DNA from: Cutibacterium modestum | GTDB lineage: Bacteria > Actinomycetota > Actinomycetes > Propionibacteriales > Propionibacteriaceae | Reading direction: 5' to 3' | DNA: 64,000 nucleotides | NCBI RefSeq assembly: GCF_008326345.1 | Contig: NZ_BJEN01000003.1 | Location: 558,001-622,000 of the forward strand | In this document: positions 34,444 through 44,755 of the stretch, piece by piece | Layout of the letters: every line of letters starts with the position of its first letter | Position numbering within the stretch: position 1 is the first letter of the stretch | Program-made: the position numbers and the translations under genes | Notes under the pieces: generated by a model | The model's database searches: none | The model's input: only the letters and a program-made list of their open reading frames with translations | What the model was told of the DNA's origin: nothing

Positions 34444-36014
34444 AGTGGGATGTTCCCATGCTTCTTGGGAGGCAGGGCCTCACGCTTGGTGCGCAGTAGA
34501 CGTAAGGTGCGAATGACCGAGGCGCGGGTCTCGTGCGGATGAATGACCTGGTCGATCCAGCCTCGCTCGGCAGCCTGGTACGGGTTCGACAACGTCGTCT
34601 CGTATTCGTCAATAAGCTCCTTACGCTTGGCCTGCGGGTCAGGATCGGTGGCAAGAGTGCGGCGATGCAGAATGCTCACAGCCCCCTCAGCCCCCATGAC
34701 GGCGATCTGGGCGGTTGGCCAGGCCAAGTTGACGTCGGCGCCCAACGTCTTAGACCCCATGACGATGTAGGCGCCGCCGTAGGCCTTGCGAGTGACAACA
34801 GTCAATAACGGCACGGTGGCCTCAGCATAGGCATAAATGAGTTTGGCGCCGCGTCGGATAATGCCGTCGTGCTCTTGCTCGACACCGGGCAGGAAGCCTG
34901 GGGTATCAACGAAGGTGAGCACCGGGATGTTAAAGGAGTCGCAAGTGCGTACGAACCGGGCGGCCTTCTCAGATGCGTCAATGTCGAGAGTGCCGGCATT
35001 GACCATCGGTTGATTGGCGATGATGCCGATCACGCGGCCCTCAATGCGTCCGAATCCGCAGATGACGTTGGGGGCGAAGAGTTCGTGGATCTCCAGGAAG
35101 GTGTCCTCGTCAAGTACGGTCGTGATGACTTCGTGCATGTCGTAGGGCTGATTCGAGGAGTCCGGGATGAGGACGTCAAGCTTGCGGTCGTGATCGGTGA
35201 TCGTCAGGTCAGCCTCACCGTCGTCGTAGAACGGCGGGTCCTCAAGGTTGTTCTGCGGCAGGTAGCTGATGAGATCGCGGACGAACTGAAGAGCATCGTC
35301 CTCGTCAGTGGCCAGGTAGTGGGAATTGCCCGACTTGACGGAGTGGGTGCGTGCGCCGCCCAGTTCCTCCAAAGAGACGTCCTCACCAGTGACTTGCTTG
35401 ACGACGGCTGGGCCGGTGATGAACATCTGTGAGGTCTGGTCGACCATCACGATGAAGTCAGTGAGGGCGGGGGAGTAGACGTGGCCTCCGGCCGCCGCCC
35501 CCATAATGATGGAGATCTGGGGGATAACACCGGAGGCTCTGGTGTTGCGGCGAAAGATGTCGCCGAAACGGGCTAGGGAAGCCACACCTTCTTGGATACG
35601 CGCACCGCCACCCTCGTTGATGCCAATGAGCGGACAGCCGGTCTTGACGGCGAAGTCGATGATCTTGCAGATCTTCTCGCCGTAGACCTCGCCGAGAGAT
35701 CCGCCGAAGATAGTGACGTCCTGGCTGAACACGCAGACCGGGCGGCCGTGGATCGCGCCGACGCCGGTAATGACGCCGTCAGTGTACGGACGTTTGTGGT
35801 CCATGCCGAAGTTTGTGGAACGGTGACGAGCGAACTCGTCGAGCTCAGCAAAAGAATCCTCGTCGAGCAGCCGCAAGATGCGCTCCCGAGCGGTCATCTT
35901 TCCGGCGGCATGCTGCTTTTCAATGGCCGAGGGGGATGCGGCATTGACGGCCTCGTCGATCCTCCGACCAAGGTCGGCGATCTTCCCTGCCGTGGTGTGG
36001 ATGTCGATCTCCAT
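34440..36014 (-). CDS. accD5: Acyl-CoA carboxylase beta subunit (carboxyltransferase)
   Basis: A 524-residue carboxyltransferase that moves the carboxyl group from biotin to acetyl- or propionyl-CoA. It contains both crotonase-fold halves. In the N-terminal half are [30 protein letters not shown] and [19 protein letters not shown]. In the C-terminal half are [29 protein letters not shown] and [18 protein letters not shown], with the oxyanion-hole glycines. It is the AccD5/PccB type, and likely prefers propionyl-CoA, but substrate choice depends on one or two residues that I cannot assess with certainty. It is coupled to accE by overlap and divergent from the biotin ligase gene. Confidence 0.93.
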   Translation of the reverse strand: MEIDIHTTAGKIADLGRRIDEAVNAASPSAIEKQHAAGKMTARERILRLLDEDSFAELDEFARHRSTNFGMDHKRPYTDGVITGVGAIHGRPVCVFSQDVTIFGGSLGEVYGEKICKIIDFAVKTGCPLIGINEGGGARIQEGVASLARFGDIFRRNTRASGVIPQISIIMGAAAGGHVYSPALTDFIVMVDQTSQMFITGPAVVKQVTGEDVSLEELGGARTHSVKSGNSHYLATDEDDALQFVRDLISYLPQNNLEDPPFYDDGEADLTITDHDRKLDVLIPDSSNQPYDMHEVITTVLDEDTFLEIHELFAPNVICGFGRIEGRVIGIIANQPMVNAGTLDIDASEKAARFVRTCDSFNIPVLTFVDTPGFLPGVEQEHDGIIRRGAKLIYAYAEATVPLLTVVTRKAYGGAYIVMGSKTLGADVNLAWPTAQIAVMGAEGAVSILHRRTLATDPDPQAKRKELIDEYETTLSNPYQAAERGWIDQVIHPHETRASVIRTLRLLRTKREALPPKKHGNIPL

Positions 36015-36125
36015 ATGCCGAGACTATCTGTCTGGGGTGAAGCACGTGGTGCTGAACCGATTTCCGAAACACCTGAATTCGGTTCCACACATCGGCAGCC
36101 GTAACTCCTCGGATAGTCTTCTCGG

Positions 36126-36965
36126 GTGCCTGCCACGCCTCCAGCCAATGCCGAACGCATCGTCGAGCTTGCGGGGAACACCCTTTTCACGGAGCCTCGC
36201 GGGGGAGGAGTTGTCTGTATTGACTCCACCGGCTCCACCAACGCCGACATGGCTGCTTTCGTCCGAGCAGGAGGAACCTCCTTTCGTCTGCTCGTTGCTG
36301 ACCACCAAGAAGGCGGGCGTGGACGGTTCTCTCGTAGCTGGCAGGATGTCCCCGGTACGAGCCTGGCACTTTCGGCGCTGGTGCCCAATGATCGTCCACC
36401 GCAGGACTGGGGCTGGTTGTCGATGGTCGCGGGGCTTGCCGTCGCCAAAGTCATCGAGGAGGTCGGCGGGGCCAACCGTTCCCGAGTGACGTTGAAGTGG
36501 CCCAATGATGTGCTCGTGGACCTGGGCACTGACCATGGCGGCAAGGTGTGCGGAATTCTCTCGGAGCGCGTCGACGGTCCCGCTGGACCCCACGCCGTCA
36601 TCGGGATTGGAATCAATGTCTCCATGGACCTCAAAGAGTTGCCCGTGCCGACGGCGACGTCTTTGGCGCTGTGCGGGTTGAATCACGACAAGAATGGGTT
36701 GCTGGCCAACCTACTCGTACACCTTGGCGAGCTGCTGACGGTGTGGTTGGACGCCGGAACAGTGCGAGATCAATATGTGGCGCGCTGCGACACTATTGGT
36801 ACTCCGGTTCGTCTGACCTTCGACCCGGACATCGTGGGTGGCGGTGAAAAGGCTGTTGACGGTATCGGCGTTGACGTTGACACAGACGGCGCCATTGTCG
36901 TGGAAACCTCTAACGGGCGTCGCAGCTTCAATGCGGCTGACGTCAATCATTTGCGGACGACGTGA
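36126..36965 (+). CDS. birA: Biotin-[acetyl-CoA-carboxylase] ligase
   Basis: A 279-residue biotin protein ligase that attaches biotin to the carrier Lys of carboxylases through biotinyl-5'-AMP. The biotin site (STGSTNADM) and adenylate loop (GGRGRFSRSWQDVPGTSLALS), KWPNDVLV with the catalytic Lys, and GIGINVSMD are all present. The C-terminal SH3-like domain follows (IGTPVRLTFD..., IVVETSNGRRSF). There is no N-terminal helix-turn-helix, so it is a class I, non-regulatory enzyme. It starts at GTG 36126, divergent from accD, its presumed client's partner. Confidence 0.93.
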   Translation: MPATPPANAERIVELAGNTLFTEPRGGGVVCIDSTGSTNADMAAFVRAGGTSFRLLVADHQEGGRGRFSRSWQDVPGTSLALSALVPNDRPPQDWGWLSMVAGLAVAKVIEEVGGANRSRVTLKWPNDVLVDLGTDHGGKVCGILSERVDGPAGPHAVIGIGINVSMDLKELPVPTATSLALCGLNHDKNGLLANLLVHLGELLTVWLDAGTVRDQYVARCDTIGTPVRLTFDPDIVGGGEKAVDGIGVDVDTDGAIVVETSNGRRSFNAADVNHLRTT

Positions 36966-37013
36966 GTTTTACCACCGCGCCCTGAGCGTTCCCACCATCT
37001 AGACTGGCTGACC

Positions 37014-37730
37014 ATGACGACCCACATCCTGGCTCTTGGTGGTGGCGGCTTCTCGATGTCGAATCGCGGTGAGCCCACCGCCCTCGACCGCCACATCCTT
37101 GACCTGTCTGGAAAGTCTTCCCCTCTGGTGTGCTTTGCACCTACCGCAGCTGCTGACGATCCGGTTTACATTAACCGCTTCCTGGCTGCCTATTCAGCCC
37201 TCGGTGTGCGCAGCATGGTGCTGACCCTGTGGCAGGGGGCAGCGGAGTCAGTGGAGCGTCTTTCGCAAGCTGACGTCGTTATCTCTGGTGGTGGATCAGC
37301 CGCCAATCTTGTGGCGCTGTGGAAGATGCACGGGGTCGACCACGTGATCCGTCGCATGATCGCAGCTGACAATGACGTTGTTCTCGCCGGTGTCTCTGCT
37401 GGCGCAGCGTGCTGGTTCTCCGGGTGCCTGACCGACGCTTTTGGGGACCTGCGAGCCTGGCGTGGCGGTATGGGTCTGCTGGACGGGTCGTTCTGTCCCC
37501 ACTTCGACGGTGAGTCCGAGCGGGCGCCTATCTACGCCCAGGCTGTCGCTAACGGGGTGCTTCCTGGCGGGTATGCGGTTGATGATGGGGTTGCGGTGCA
37601 CTTCGTCGACGGAATGTTCACTGGGGCGGTCGCCGAGCATGAAGGAGCCGAGGTGTCAAGGTTCTCTGCATCCGAGGAGCCGACGTCGTCGGGAGTCCTG
37701 CGCGAGGAACTCGACGTCACCGTGCTGTGA
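37014..37730 (+). CDS. Peptidase E-like serine peptidase (family S51)
   Basis: A 238-residue cytoplasmic peptidase of the aspartyl dipeptidase/cyanophycinase-like family S51, which cleaves Asp-X dipeptides or related substrates. The N-terminal strand HILALGGGGFSM, the nucleophile elbow AGVSAGAACWF (catalytic Ser), ISGGGSAANLVALW and FCPHFDGESERAP (likely catalytic His) are all in the expected order. It overlaps the convergent PH-domain gene by 14 bases at the 3' ends. Substrate is not established. Confidence 0.85.
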   Translation: MTTHILALGGGGFSMSNRGEPTALDRHILDLSGKSSPLVCFAPTAAADDPVYINRFLAAYSALGVRSMVLTLWQGAAESVERLSQADVVISGGGSAANLVALWKMHGVDHVIRRMIAADNDVVLAGVSAGAACWFSGCLTDAFGDLRAWRGGMGLLDGSFCPHFDGESERAPIYAQAVANGVLPGGYAVDDGVAVHFVDGMFTGAVAEHEGAEVSRFSASEEPTSSGVLREELDVTVL

Positions 37731-38259
37731 TCGACTCCTCGCAGTAGTCGTCGCTCAGGTATGCGCTGTACCCGCCATATTCGCCGTCTGTCAGGTCCGT
37801 GAAAAGGTCAGCGACTCGACGCACCCCGGGGACGTCGTTGAGTACCATCTGGCCGGACGGGGTGGTGAGGATGAGTTTTCCGCACCCCATCATCCGGTCA
37901 AACACCCCGGCTTGCCACGACACATCGATGAGGCTATCGATCATGACGTCGTGGCCGCGTCGAACGACGACACCGTGACGCAGCATGACACGGCGGTCGG
38001 TGATCGTCATCGTCGTCGTGAACCATTTCAGCCAGGGGGCGAGGGTACCGACAATGATGATTACGGCTGCGATAGCGGCAACGATCGGCCAATACTGTGT
38101 ACGCATATCGGTCGGCATGATTCCAAGCAGAGCAGCCGCCCCGACGACTCCGACAAACCCCATGACGACGGGCCAGAAGAGACTTTTGGCGTGACGACGA
38201 GTGTGCACGAGTACCGTCTCGTCACGGTTACGCCTCAGCGGCTGTCCGATTCGCACCAT
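37717..38259 (-). CDS. PH domain-containing membrane protein (bacterial PH2 type)
   Basis: A 180-residue membrane protein. It has two N-terminal hydrophobic helices (FWPVVMGFVGVVGAAALLGI and YWPIVAAIAAVIIIVGTLA), then a bacterial PH-like domain (TMTITDRRVMLRHGVVVRR, SLIDVSWQAGVFDRMMGCG, KLILTTPSG). A similar protein lies next to birA in mycobacteria (Rv3278c), so its place is conserved though its function is unknown. I chose the ATG at 38259, since the upstream 36 residues look non-native and overlap the purK promoter. It is divergent from purK. Confidence 0.82.
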   Translation of the reverse strand: MVRIGQPLRRNRDETVLVHTRRHAKSLFWPVVMGFVGVVGAAALLGIMPTDMRTQYWPIVAAIAAVIIIVGTLAPWLKWFTTTMTITDRRVMLRHGVVVRRGHDVMIDSLIDVSWQAGVFDRMMGCGKLILTTPSGQMVLNDVPGVRRVADLFTDLTDGEYGGYSAYLSDDYCEESITAR

Positions 38260-38371
38260 GTCTCCAGTATGGACGATCCGTGCCGTGAGGTGATCGCGTG
38301 TGCCAGGCCGCCGACGGTGACTCTGAGTCCCGCCCCTCACGGTGGGCGTCGGGTGTTCGGTGACCATTACG

Positions 38372-39544
38372 ATGAACGTCGTGACGTCCTACACCATCGG
38401 AATCATTGGCGGCGGGCAGCTAGCCCGCATGATGCATCAGGCTGCGATCGGATTGGGGGTACGCACCCGCCTGCTGGCTTCTGACCCTGACGAGTCTGCG
38501 GCCCAGGTGATGTCTGACGTCGTCGTTGGCTCCCACCTCGACCACGACGCCGTCATGAACTTCGCTGCCGGGTGCGACGTCGTGACCTTCGATCACGAAC
38601 ACGTACCAACCGTCCTCGTTGAGGAAATGGAACAGGCCGGCTACGCCGTCCGCCCAGGGTCGGCTGCCATGGTCCACGCCCAGGACAAGGTTGTCATGCG
38701 CGAATTTATGGCGCGCGAGGGTTTCCCGAACCCCGCGTGGAAGGTGTGCGACACCCCCGATGACCTTGTCTCTTTCGGTAATGGCCACGGCTGGCCCGCC
38801 ATTGCGAAAACGTCCCGCGGCGGATATGACGGCAAAGGAGTATTCAAGATCGACGGCCCCGATGGTGTTGGCGAGCCTTTCGACGCCGCGGGGGGTCTGG
38901 CCGACGGCAAGCAGCCGATTCGCATTCTCGCCGAAGAATTCGTTGATTTCCGACGCGAACTCTCCGCGGTCGTCGTGCGCTCCCCGTCGGGCCAAGGAGC
39001 CGCATACCCGGTTACCGAAACCATTCAGCGTCACGGAGTATGTGCCGAGACCATCAGCCCAGCCCCTGACCTGTCCTCGGACCGCCAAGTTGAACTCCAG
39101 ACCATGGCGCTCGACATCGCTGGACGCCTCGACGTCGTCGGAGTGCTGGCAGTCGAGTTGATGGAACGCGAGGACGGATCCGTCGTTGTTAATGAGCTGG
39201 CGACCCGCCCCCACAACACTGCCCATTGGACGATCGACGGGACTGAGACAAGCCAGTTTGAAAACCACATGCGAGCCGTGCTTAACCTGCCGCTCGGCTC
39301 ACCGGCCTTGACCGCCCCCGTCGTCGTCATGGCCAATGTTCTCGGTGGGTCCGAAGAGGACCTGACCGGGGCTTTGCAACATTGCTTCGCTCGTGACCCA
39401 GAACTTCGCGTCGAACTGTACGGGAAGTCCGTCCGGCCCGGACGCAAGGTCGGTCACGTCACCTGTCTTGGTAATGACGTTGAGACGACTCGTCGCCGGG
39501 CCCGCCATGCCGCCGCCTACCTCATGGGAGAATACGATGCCTGA
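38372..39544 (+). CDS. purK: 5-(carboxyamino)imidazole ribonucleotide synthase
   Basis: A ~390-residue ATP-grasp enzyme of purine synthesis that converts AIR, bicarbonate and ATP to N5-CAIR. The N-terminal [16 protein letters not shown]-grasp residues in [15 protein letters not shown] and [17 protein letters not shown], and the active-site [18 protein letters not shown] are present. I took the ATG at 38372; a GTG three codons later would also fit. The stop overlaps the purE start by eight bases. Confidence 0.94.
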   Translation: MNVVTSYTIGIIGGGQLARMMHQAAIGLGVRTRLLASDPDESAAQVMSDVVVGSHLDHDAVMNFAAGCDVVTFDHEHVPTVLVEEMEQAGYAVRPGSAAMVHAQDKVVMREFMAREGFPNPAWKVCDTPDDLVSFGNGHGWPAIAKTSRGGYDGKGVFKIDGPDGVGEPFDAAGGLADGKQPIRILAEEFVDFRRELSAVVVRSPSGQGAAYPVTETIQRHGVCAETISPAPDLSSDRQVELQTMALDIAGRLDVVGVLAVELMEREDGSVVVNELATRPHNTAHWTIDGTETSQFENHMRAVLNLPLGSPALTAPVVVMANVLGGSEEDLTGALQHCFARDPELRVELYGKSVRPGRKVGHVTCLGNDVETTRRRARHAAAYLMGEYDA

Positions 39545-40127
39545 GACCACCGCCAACAGCCGTAAGCCGCGCCGAGGCAAGAAGGTCGAAACAGCGGCCG
39601 TGGCGGCACGTCGACTAGCAGGCGACGCCAGCGGCCCCCAGGTGTCGATCATCATGGGCTCGGACTCTGACTGGCCGACGATGGAGGCCGCAGCGCAGAT
39701 GCTCACCGATTTCAATGTGGGGTTTGAGGCTGACGTCGTGTCGGCCCACCGCATGCCTGAGGACATGGTCGAGTTTGGTCGAGGCGCGCACGAGCGCGGT
39801 ATCAAGGTGATCATCGCCGGTGCCGGTGGCGCTGCCCATTTGCCGGGTATGGTCGCTGCACTGACCCCGCTGCCGGTTATCGGAGTCCCCGTGCCGCTAG
39901 CCCACCTTGACGGTATGGATTCCCTGCTGTCCATCGTCCAGATGCCAGGTGGTGTTCCGGTGGCGACGGTCGGCGTCGGTAATGCGAAAAACGCCGGTCT
40001 GCTAGCGGTGCGGATTCTTGCCGCATCCTCCCCCGAACTGTGCAAGGCCATGGTCAAGTATCAGTCCGATTTGCGCGATGCGGCTGCGGGTAAGGGCGAG
40101 AACGTACGCCGCCACTCCCGTCCCTGA
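39537..40127 (+). CDS. purE: N5-carboxyaminoimidazole ribonucleotide mutase
   Basis: A 196-residue class I PurE that converts N5-CAIR to CAIR. The N-terminal [12 protein letters not shown] binds the phosphate, SAHRMPEDM has the catalytic His region, and [12 protein letters not shown] the glycine-rich loop. There is a ~35-residue basic N-terminal extension ([11 protein letters not shown]) not typical of PurE; GGGAG six bases before ATG 39537 supports this start. It overlaps purK by eight bases, so the pair is coupled. A hairpin terminator follows. Confidence 0.93.
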   Translation: MPETTANSRKPRRGKKVETAAVAARRLAGDASGPQVSIIMGSDSDWPTMEAAAQMLTDFNVGFEADVVSAHRMPEDMVEFGRGAHERGIKVIIAGAGGAAHLPGMVAALTPLPVIGVPVPLAHLDGMDSLLSIVQMPGGVPVATVGVGNAKNAGLLAVRILAASSPELCKAMVKYQSDLRDAAAGKGENVRRHSRP

Positions 40128-40152
40128 GCGGTTGTCGAGAATGTCTTGCTGA

Positions 40153-40183
40153 GATGGCCCAAGACCGGTGATCCTGGGCCATC
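40153..40183 (+). terminator. Hairpin after purE
   Basis: GATGGCCCA and TGGGCCATC form a perfect 9-bp stem around a 13-base loop, 25 bases after the purE stop and just before the end of the convergent lacZ gene. No T-run follows. Confidence 0.6.
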
Positions 40184-40196
40184 GACGACCCGTCCG

Positions 40197-43155
40197 TTAG
40201 ACTAAGGACAGGGTTAGTGACAGGCCAACCGGCTGGGCGTACAGCCGATGAGACATGATCGGCATCGGGCCGCAGGACGTCGATCCAAGCGGCGCCGAGA
40301 CGGCATCCAAGGTAAGCCAGGTGTGCCCGTCCGGCTCCAACTCCCAGGTGTGGGCGGCATTCATCAAGGCCTGTGACGTCCACGGTCGGGCCGCGAAAGC
40401 TGGCCAGTTGCCGTCCGCAGTGAGCCGCAGACCGCCGCTCGAACCGCTGATCGTCAATTCGTGGATTCCCTGACGAAGACCGTTCTCCTGGGGCATGACA
40501 TAAGGGGTTTGCAGGTCAGCTACCTCCCCATTCCATCGTCCCCAGATGGCGGCGTGCTGAGAATCGGGGTAATTCTCGGCCGGCCCGAGTCCGAACCACG
40601 AGACGTGGGTCCACTCTGCGGGTAGGCCCATCGTCACGCCAATACGCCCGAGCATGGCCGGCCAGTGTCCGTGTGGATCGACGTGGAGGTCAAGATGGAC
40701 CCCTTCGGAGCCATCGTCGGTTTGAACTGCGCGCCAACTCCACGTCGTTGTCATGGAATTGCTGGTGGCGGCAGCAGCGCTACGAGTAACGACGACCAGG
40801 TCGTCACCTTCGTCACGTACCGACATCGTGGTGTGGACGAGCCGGTCGAGACCAGCCGCGAGCGCCACGTCACCAATATTGGTGCGGGCCAGTGAGCTAG
40901 CCCGGTCGTTGTCGATGGGGGCACGGAAGAGGTCAAGGACAGGAGCGACCAGGCCGACCCTACCCCATGTCACGAGGCGACCACGGTGGTCGAAGTGTGC
41001 CGGCCCGAGACCCCAACCATGATCGTCGCGGCGCGGCTGTGATGACGCCGGAAGGTGGGGCGCAGGCGTGGTTTGGGAGCCAGCAGAGCCGATGTCCGGG
41101 CTACAACGTGACCGGCCGGAGCCCAGAGAGTGTTCTCAAGCAACCTTGCCTCTACGACGACAACCATCCGATCGGAGATCTCGTCAGGAAGAGGCACGCT
41201 CCCAGTCCAGGCGCGGTGGGCCGCCAGGGCACCGACTTCTAAGACTCCCGCCTGGACACACTCACCGTCGTCAAGGAGCTGCCACCTGAATTCCAGGTCG
41301 GATAGATCTGCGAAATCACGTCGATTAATGACATCGATGCCGGTACCACCGCTCAGCTGCTTGCTGTCGACCTCGATGCGTACCGCTCCCATTGTCGCTG
41401 TAAATTCCCGCAGTCCTGGGGAGGGCGCGCGATCGGGCGTGACGAGCCCATCACAGACGAAGTTTGAATCGTGTAGGGCCTCGCCAAAATCGCCCCCGTA
41501 GGCATAGCCACGTCCAGCTTCGATGCCGTGATCGATCCACTCCCAGATGAATCCGCCATGCATGCGGTCGCGGTGGAAGTGCGGGTCGAAACAGCGCTCC
41601 TCGTAGTCGGCGAGCTCCCCGGGACCGTTGCCCATCGCGTGGGCGAACTCGCACATGAGGAACGGCAGCTCGAGCTCGCGTCCGGTCTGTGGAGCAGGCT
41701 CAGCCCCGGGCATGACGGTGCGGTCACGCACGGCTTCGACCCACTCCATGGACGGATACATGACCGTCCACACATCGCAGATGGTGTGGGCGTCGTCCCC
41801 CCCTCATAGTGGGTGAAACGGGACGGGTCACGATCCTTGACCCACTCGTTCATGAGGCGAATACCTTCACCACAGTGGGACTCATTGCCCATCGACCAAC
41901 CGATGATGGCGGGATGATTCTTGTCGCGTTCAACAGTGCGCTGGATGCGGTTGAGTAGGCAGTCGTAACAACGGTCGTCGTCGGTCGGGTTGCCGTCCCA
42001 GCCGCTGCATTCAAAACCGTGGGTCTCCAGGTCGTTCTCAAGGATCACCCACATGCCGTATTCATCGCACAGATCAAGGAAACGAGCGTTCGGTGGGTAA
42101 TGCGAGGTGCGAATGGCATTGACACCGTGGCGCTTCATGAGCTCGAGGTCAGCGCGCATCGTCTCCTCGTCGAGGGTTCGCCCAGTGCGCGGATGCCATT
42201 CGTGGCGGTTGACCCCGCGGAAGACGATTTTTCCCCCGTTGACGGTGATGATGTCCCCGTCAATGGCGACGGTCCGGAATCCGATCTTCACAGTGACGGT
42301 CTCGGTATCGGTGGAGACAGTGGCGTCGTAGAGCCTGGGAGTTTCGGCGGTCCACGGCTGCACATCGGGAATCGTCACCTCGGTATTGCAGGTGGTGGTG
42401 ACGGCGAGTTCGGGAATGGTCACAGTCGCGCCGTCTGGTCCGTCAATGAGGAGTTTGGCGTCACCCTCCCAAGCGGCGTGGACGAAAAGGTCGTCAATGC
42501 CGCCATGAGGCCTAGCCAGGAGGGTGACTTCGCGGAAGATGCCTGACATTCGCCACATGTCTTGGTCTTCGAGGAAGGTGCCGTCGGACCATTGGCTGAC
42601 GGCCGCAGCGAGCACATTGCGGCCAGGGTGCAACTGCGCGGTGACGTCGAATTCGCTGGTCAGACGCGAGCCCTTAGTCCATCCCAATTCGGTCCCGTTG
42701 AGCCAGACACGGGCAAAGGAATCGACTCCCTCGAAGCGCAGCAGCACTCGCTCGGCGTCGGTGAAGTCCTTTCCAACTTCGAAGGTGTGGCGGTAACACC
42801 CGGTGGGGTTCTCATCGGGAACGACGACGTCCTCGTCTGAGGCGGGAATCGGGATGGGGTAGTTGACGTTGAGGTAAGCCGGGCGGCCAAAGGGCGCGTC
42901 TCCGGCTGGGTCGACCATCTGCCAGCAGGACGGCACGGTGAGGTCGACGAATTCGTTGTCGTCGAACTGGGGATCGGTGAAACCGGTTGGTGTGTCGCAG
43001 GGTGAGTCGACCAATTGAAACCGCCAGATTCCAGACAGGTCGAGGGTGGGGGCGTCGGTGTGCAGATGAGCTTGGGGAGCTATCGGACCGTGCCAGGGGA
43101 TGAGGTTCGTCAGGGCATTGTCGAGGCCGTACGCGGTGTCGGCATTGGCAACCAT
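40197..43155 (-). pseudogene. lacZ: Beta-galactosidase (GH2, LacZ type), two frameshifts
   Basis: Three overlapping minus-strand frames make one GH2 beta-galactosidase of about 985 residues. The first covers the sugar-binding domain (GRPAYLNVNYPIP, EDQDMWRMSGIFREV), the immunoglobulin-like domain and the TIM-barrel start with the acid/base Glu in WSMGNESH. The frame breaks at a G7 run (41797-41803, C on + strand), where eight G would restore HYEGGDDAHT. The second frame has the nucleophile Glu in CEFAHAMGNGPG and FIWEWIDHG. It breaks again around 41000-41070, before the third frame (RAPIDNDRASSLARTNIGD, the domain-5 sugar-binding region, to the end). Lactose use through this gene is therefore lost unless both breaks are errors. 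Start is probably ATG 43155. Confidence 0.88.
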
Positions 43156-43372
43156 GGCACTAACCATAGAACGCTGTGATGAATAGAACGCCATGATGAA
43201 AGCGTGTACGTCGTGCTCGCAAAGCGCAGATGCTGGCAGCGCCCGACTATAACCGATGTGAGGACGGCGACCCCAGCCTCAAGGGCGGTCGAGTAGTGCG
43301 GCGGACCCGTCATCTTGGGGGCGCTGAGGTTGCCGTGGGCTTTCCAGCCAGAGGGCTGCATAGAGATAAGAA

Positions 43373-44650
43373 TCAGGACAGTTCGGTCACCTTTGAGGTG
43401 TCGCCGTTGCGCAGTTCGTCCCACAGCTGAGCGGCCTTCTTGGTGTTCCAGAGCACCGACGATCCGGCTGACGTGTACGCCGAGGCCGTCGAGACCGGAA
43501 CGGTCATCTTGATTCCGTCGTTTCCGGAGACCTTCATGAGCCCCCGGGCCGTCTTGAGGGCAGTGAAGGTCGAGGTGTCGCTGCCGAGCGTTACCGCTCC
43601 CGAGGCGGCCATATTTACTTTCCAATAGCGCACCGGGTTGATGAAGGTCCACGGGCTGAGGGCCTTCTTAGCCACCTGGGAGGCTACCTTCTGCTGCCTC
43701 TTGACGCGGCCTAGGTCTCCCTGCGCGTCGGCTTTACGCATACGCACGTACCCGAGGGCCTGGACCCCATCGAGGTCCTGAGTGCCGGCGGGAAGGTTTG
43801 TGTGAGAGTCCTTATCGACCATCGGCTTGTCGAGGGTTACTTGGACCCCGCCGACCGCGTCGACCATCTGGACGAACCCGCCGAATCCGATCTCGACGTA
43901 ACCGTTAATGCGCAGATCAGTGGCCTTCTCAATCGTCTGAACGAGCAACTTTGCTCCGCCAATCGAGTAGGCGGCATTGAGCTTGTTGTGACCATGTCCG
44001 GGAATGCGCAGGAACGTGTCACGCGGCAAGGAGATCAGGACATTCATGCCTTCGGGTGGCATGTAAAGCAGCAGCATGGTGTCGGTGCGTAGACCGGCTT
44101 CGGTGCCGGTGCCGAACTGCTTTTGTTGCCTGGTCGTGAGGTTCTGCCGCTCATCGGTGCCGACCAGTAACACGAGGGTGCCCGGATGGTCTGCGCCTCG
44201 CGGCCCGTCCGGGGTGGCGTCAACCGTTCCGGTATGGCTCAGGGCATATGACGGCACCGCGACGAGCCACACCAGCCATGCCAATAACAACACCATGAGG
44301 ACCCTGAAGGGGTGCCGACGCCGGCGAAGGGGGCGGCTCACGTCCTGCCGCCGCTGTGGGGCCTGACGTCGTGGGCGTCGTTGGCTACCGGATCGGTACA
44401 GATCGGCAGTAGGACGCCGGGAGGGCCACGGTTGTGAGGGCGGCTGGGAGGAGACGCGAGATCTATGGTGACGTGCCTGGGGACGCCCGTCGGCCCGTGG
44501 ACGACCGGTCCCACTCACGGATGCGCGGCGCGATGGGTTCACCGGATCGATACGGGTGGCGTCATTTTCGTCAACCTCGTATAGCCAGTCCAGATCGGAC
44601 TGACGAGATCGCTCGTCGCGGGGACCGCGCCCAGTGCCTCGATAAGACAT
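43373..44650 (-). CDS. LCP-family (LytR-CpsA-Psr) cell-wall glycopolymer ligase
   Basis: A 425-residue membrane enzyme that attaches lipid-linked glycopolymers to peptidoglycan on the cell surface. A long basic, Arg-rich cytoplasmic N-terminus (residues 1-125) precedes a single transmembrane helix (FRVLMVLLLAWLVWLVAVP). The LCP domain follows: LLVGTDERQN, GLRTDTMLLLYM with the conserved Arg/Asp, LISLPRDTFLRIP and GHGHNKLNAAYSIGG. Then IGFGGFVQMVDAVGGV and YVRMRKADAQGDLGRVKRQQ hold the polyprenyl-phosphate-binding Arg residues. It is divergent from the glycosyltransferase gene, an arrangement also seen in mycobacteria, which fits a role in envelope polysaccharide assembly. Start at ATG 44650. 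Confidence 0.92.
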   Translation of the reverse strand: MSYRGTGRGPRDERSRQSDLDWLYEVDENDATRIDPVNPSRRASVSGTGRPRADGRPQARHHRSRVSSQPPSQPWPSRRPTADLYRSGSQRRPRRQAPQRRQDVSRPLRRRRHPFRVLMVLLLAWLVWLVAVPSYALSHTGTVDATPDGPRGADHPGTLVLLVGTDERQNLTTRQQKQFGTGTEAGLRTDTMLLLYMPPEGMNVLISLPRDTFLRIPGHGHNKLNAAYSIGGAKLLVQTIEKATDLRINGYVEIGFGGFVQMVDAVGGVQVTLDKPMVDKDSHTNLPAGTQDLDGVQALGYVRMRKADAQGDLGRVKRQQKVASQVAKKALSPWTFINPVRYWKVNMAASGAVTLGSDTSTFTALKTARGLMKVSGNDGIKMTVPVSTASAYTSAGSSVLWNTKKAAQLWDELRNGDTSKVTELS

Positions 44651-44755
44651 GAGCTCTACCGTAGTCGCAGGTCCGCCCAGATCTGCGATGATGATAGGGC
44701 GAGTCCTGTGGACCGCAGGATTCACAGGCTGTTCAGACCTGGCACAATAGCGTGC

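Noticed and set aside
34869-35432. 187-codon open frame antisense to accD
   Set aside because: It lies wholly within the conserved carboxyltransferase gene, with no ribosome-binding site and no recognisable motif.
42019-42546. 175-codon open frame on the + strand in the lacZ region
   Set aside because: Shadow of the GH2 frame, which carries the catalytic motifs on the minus strand.
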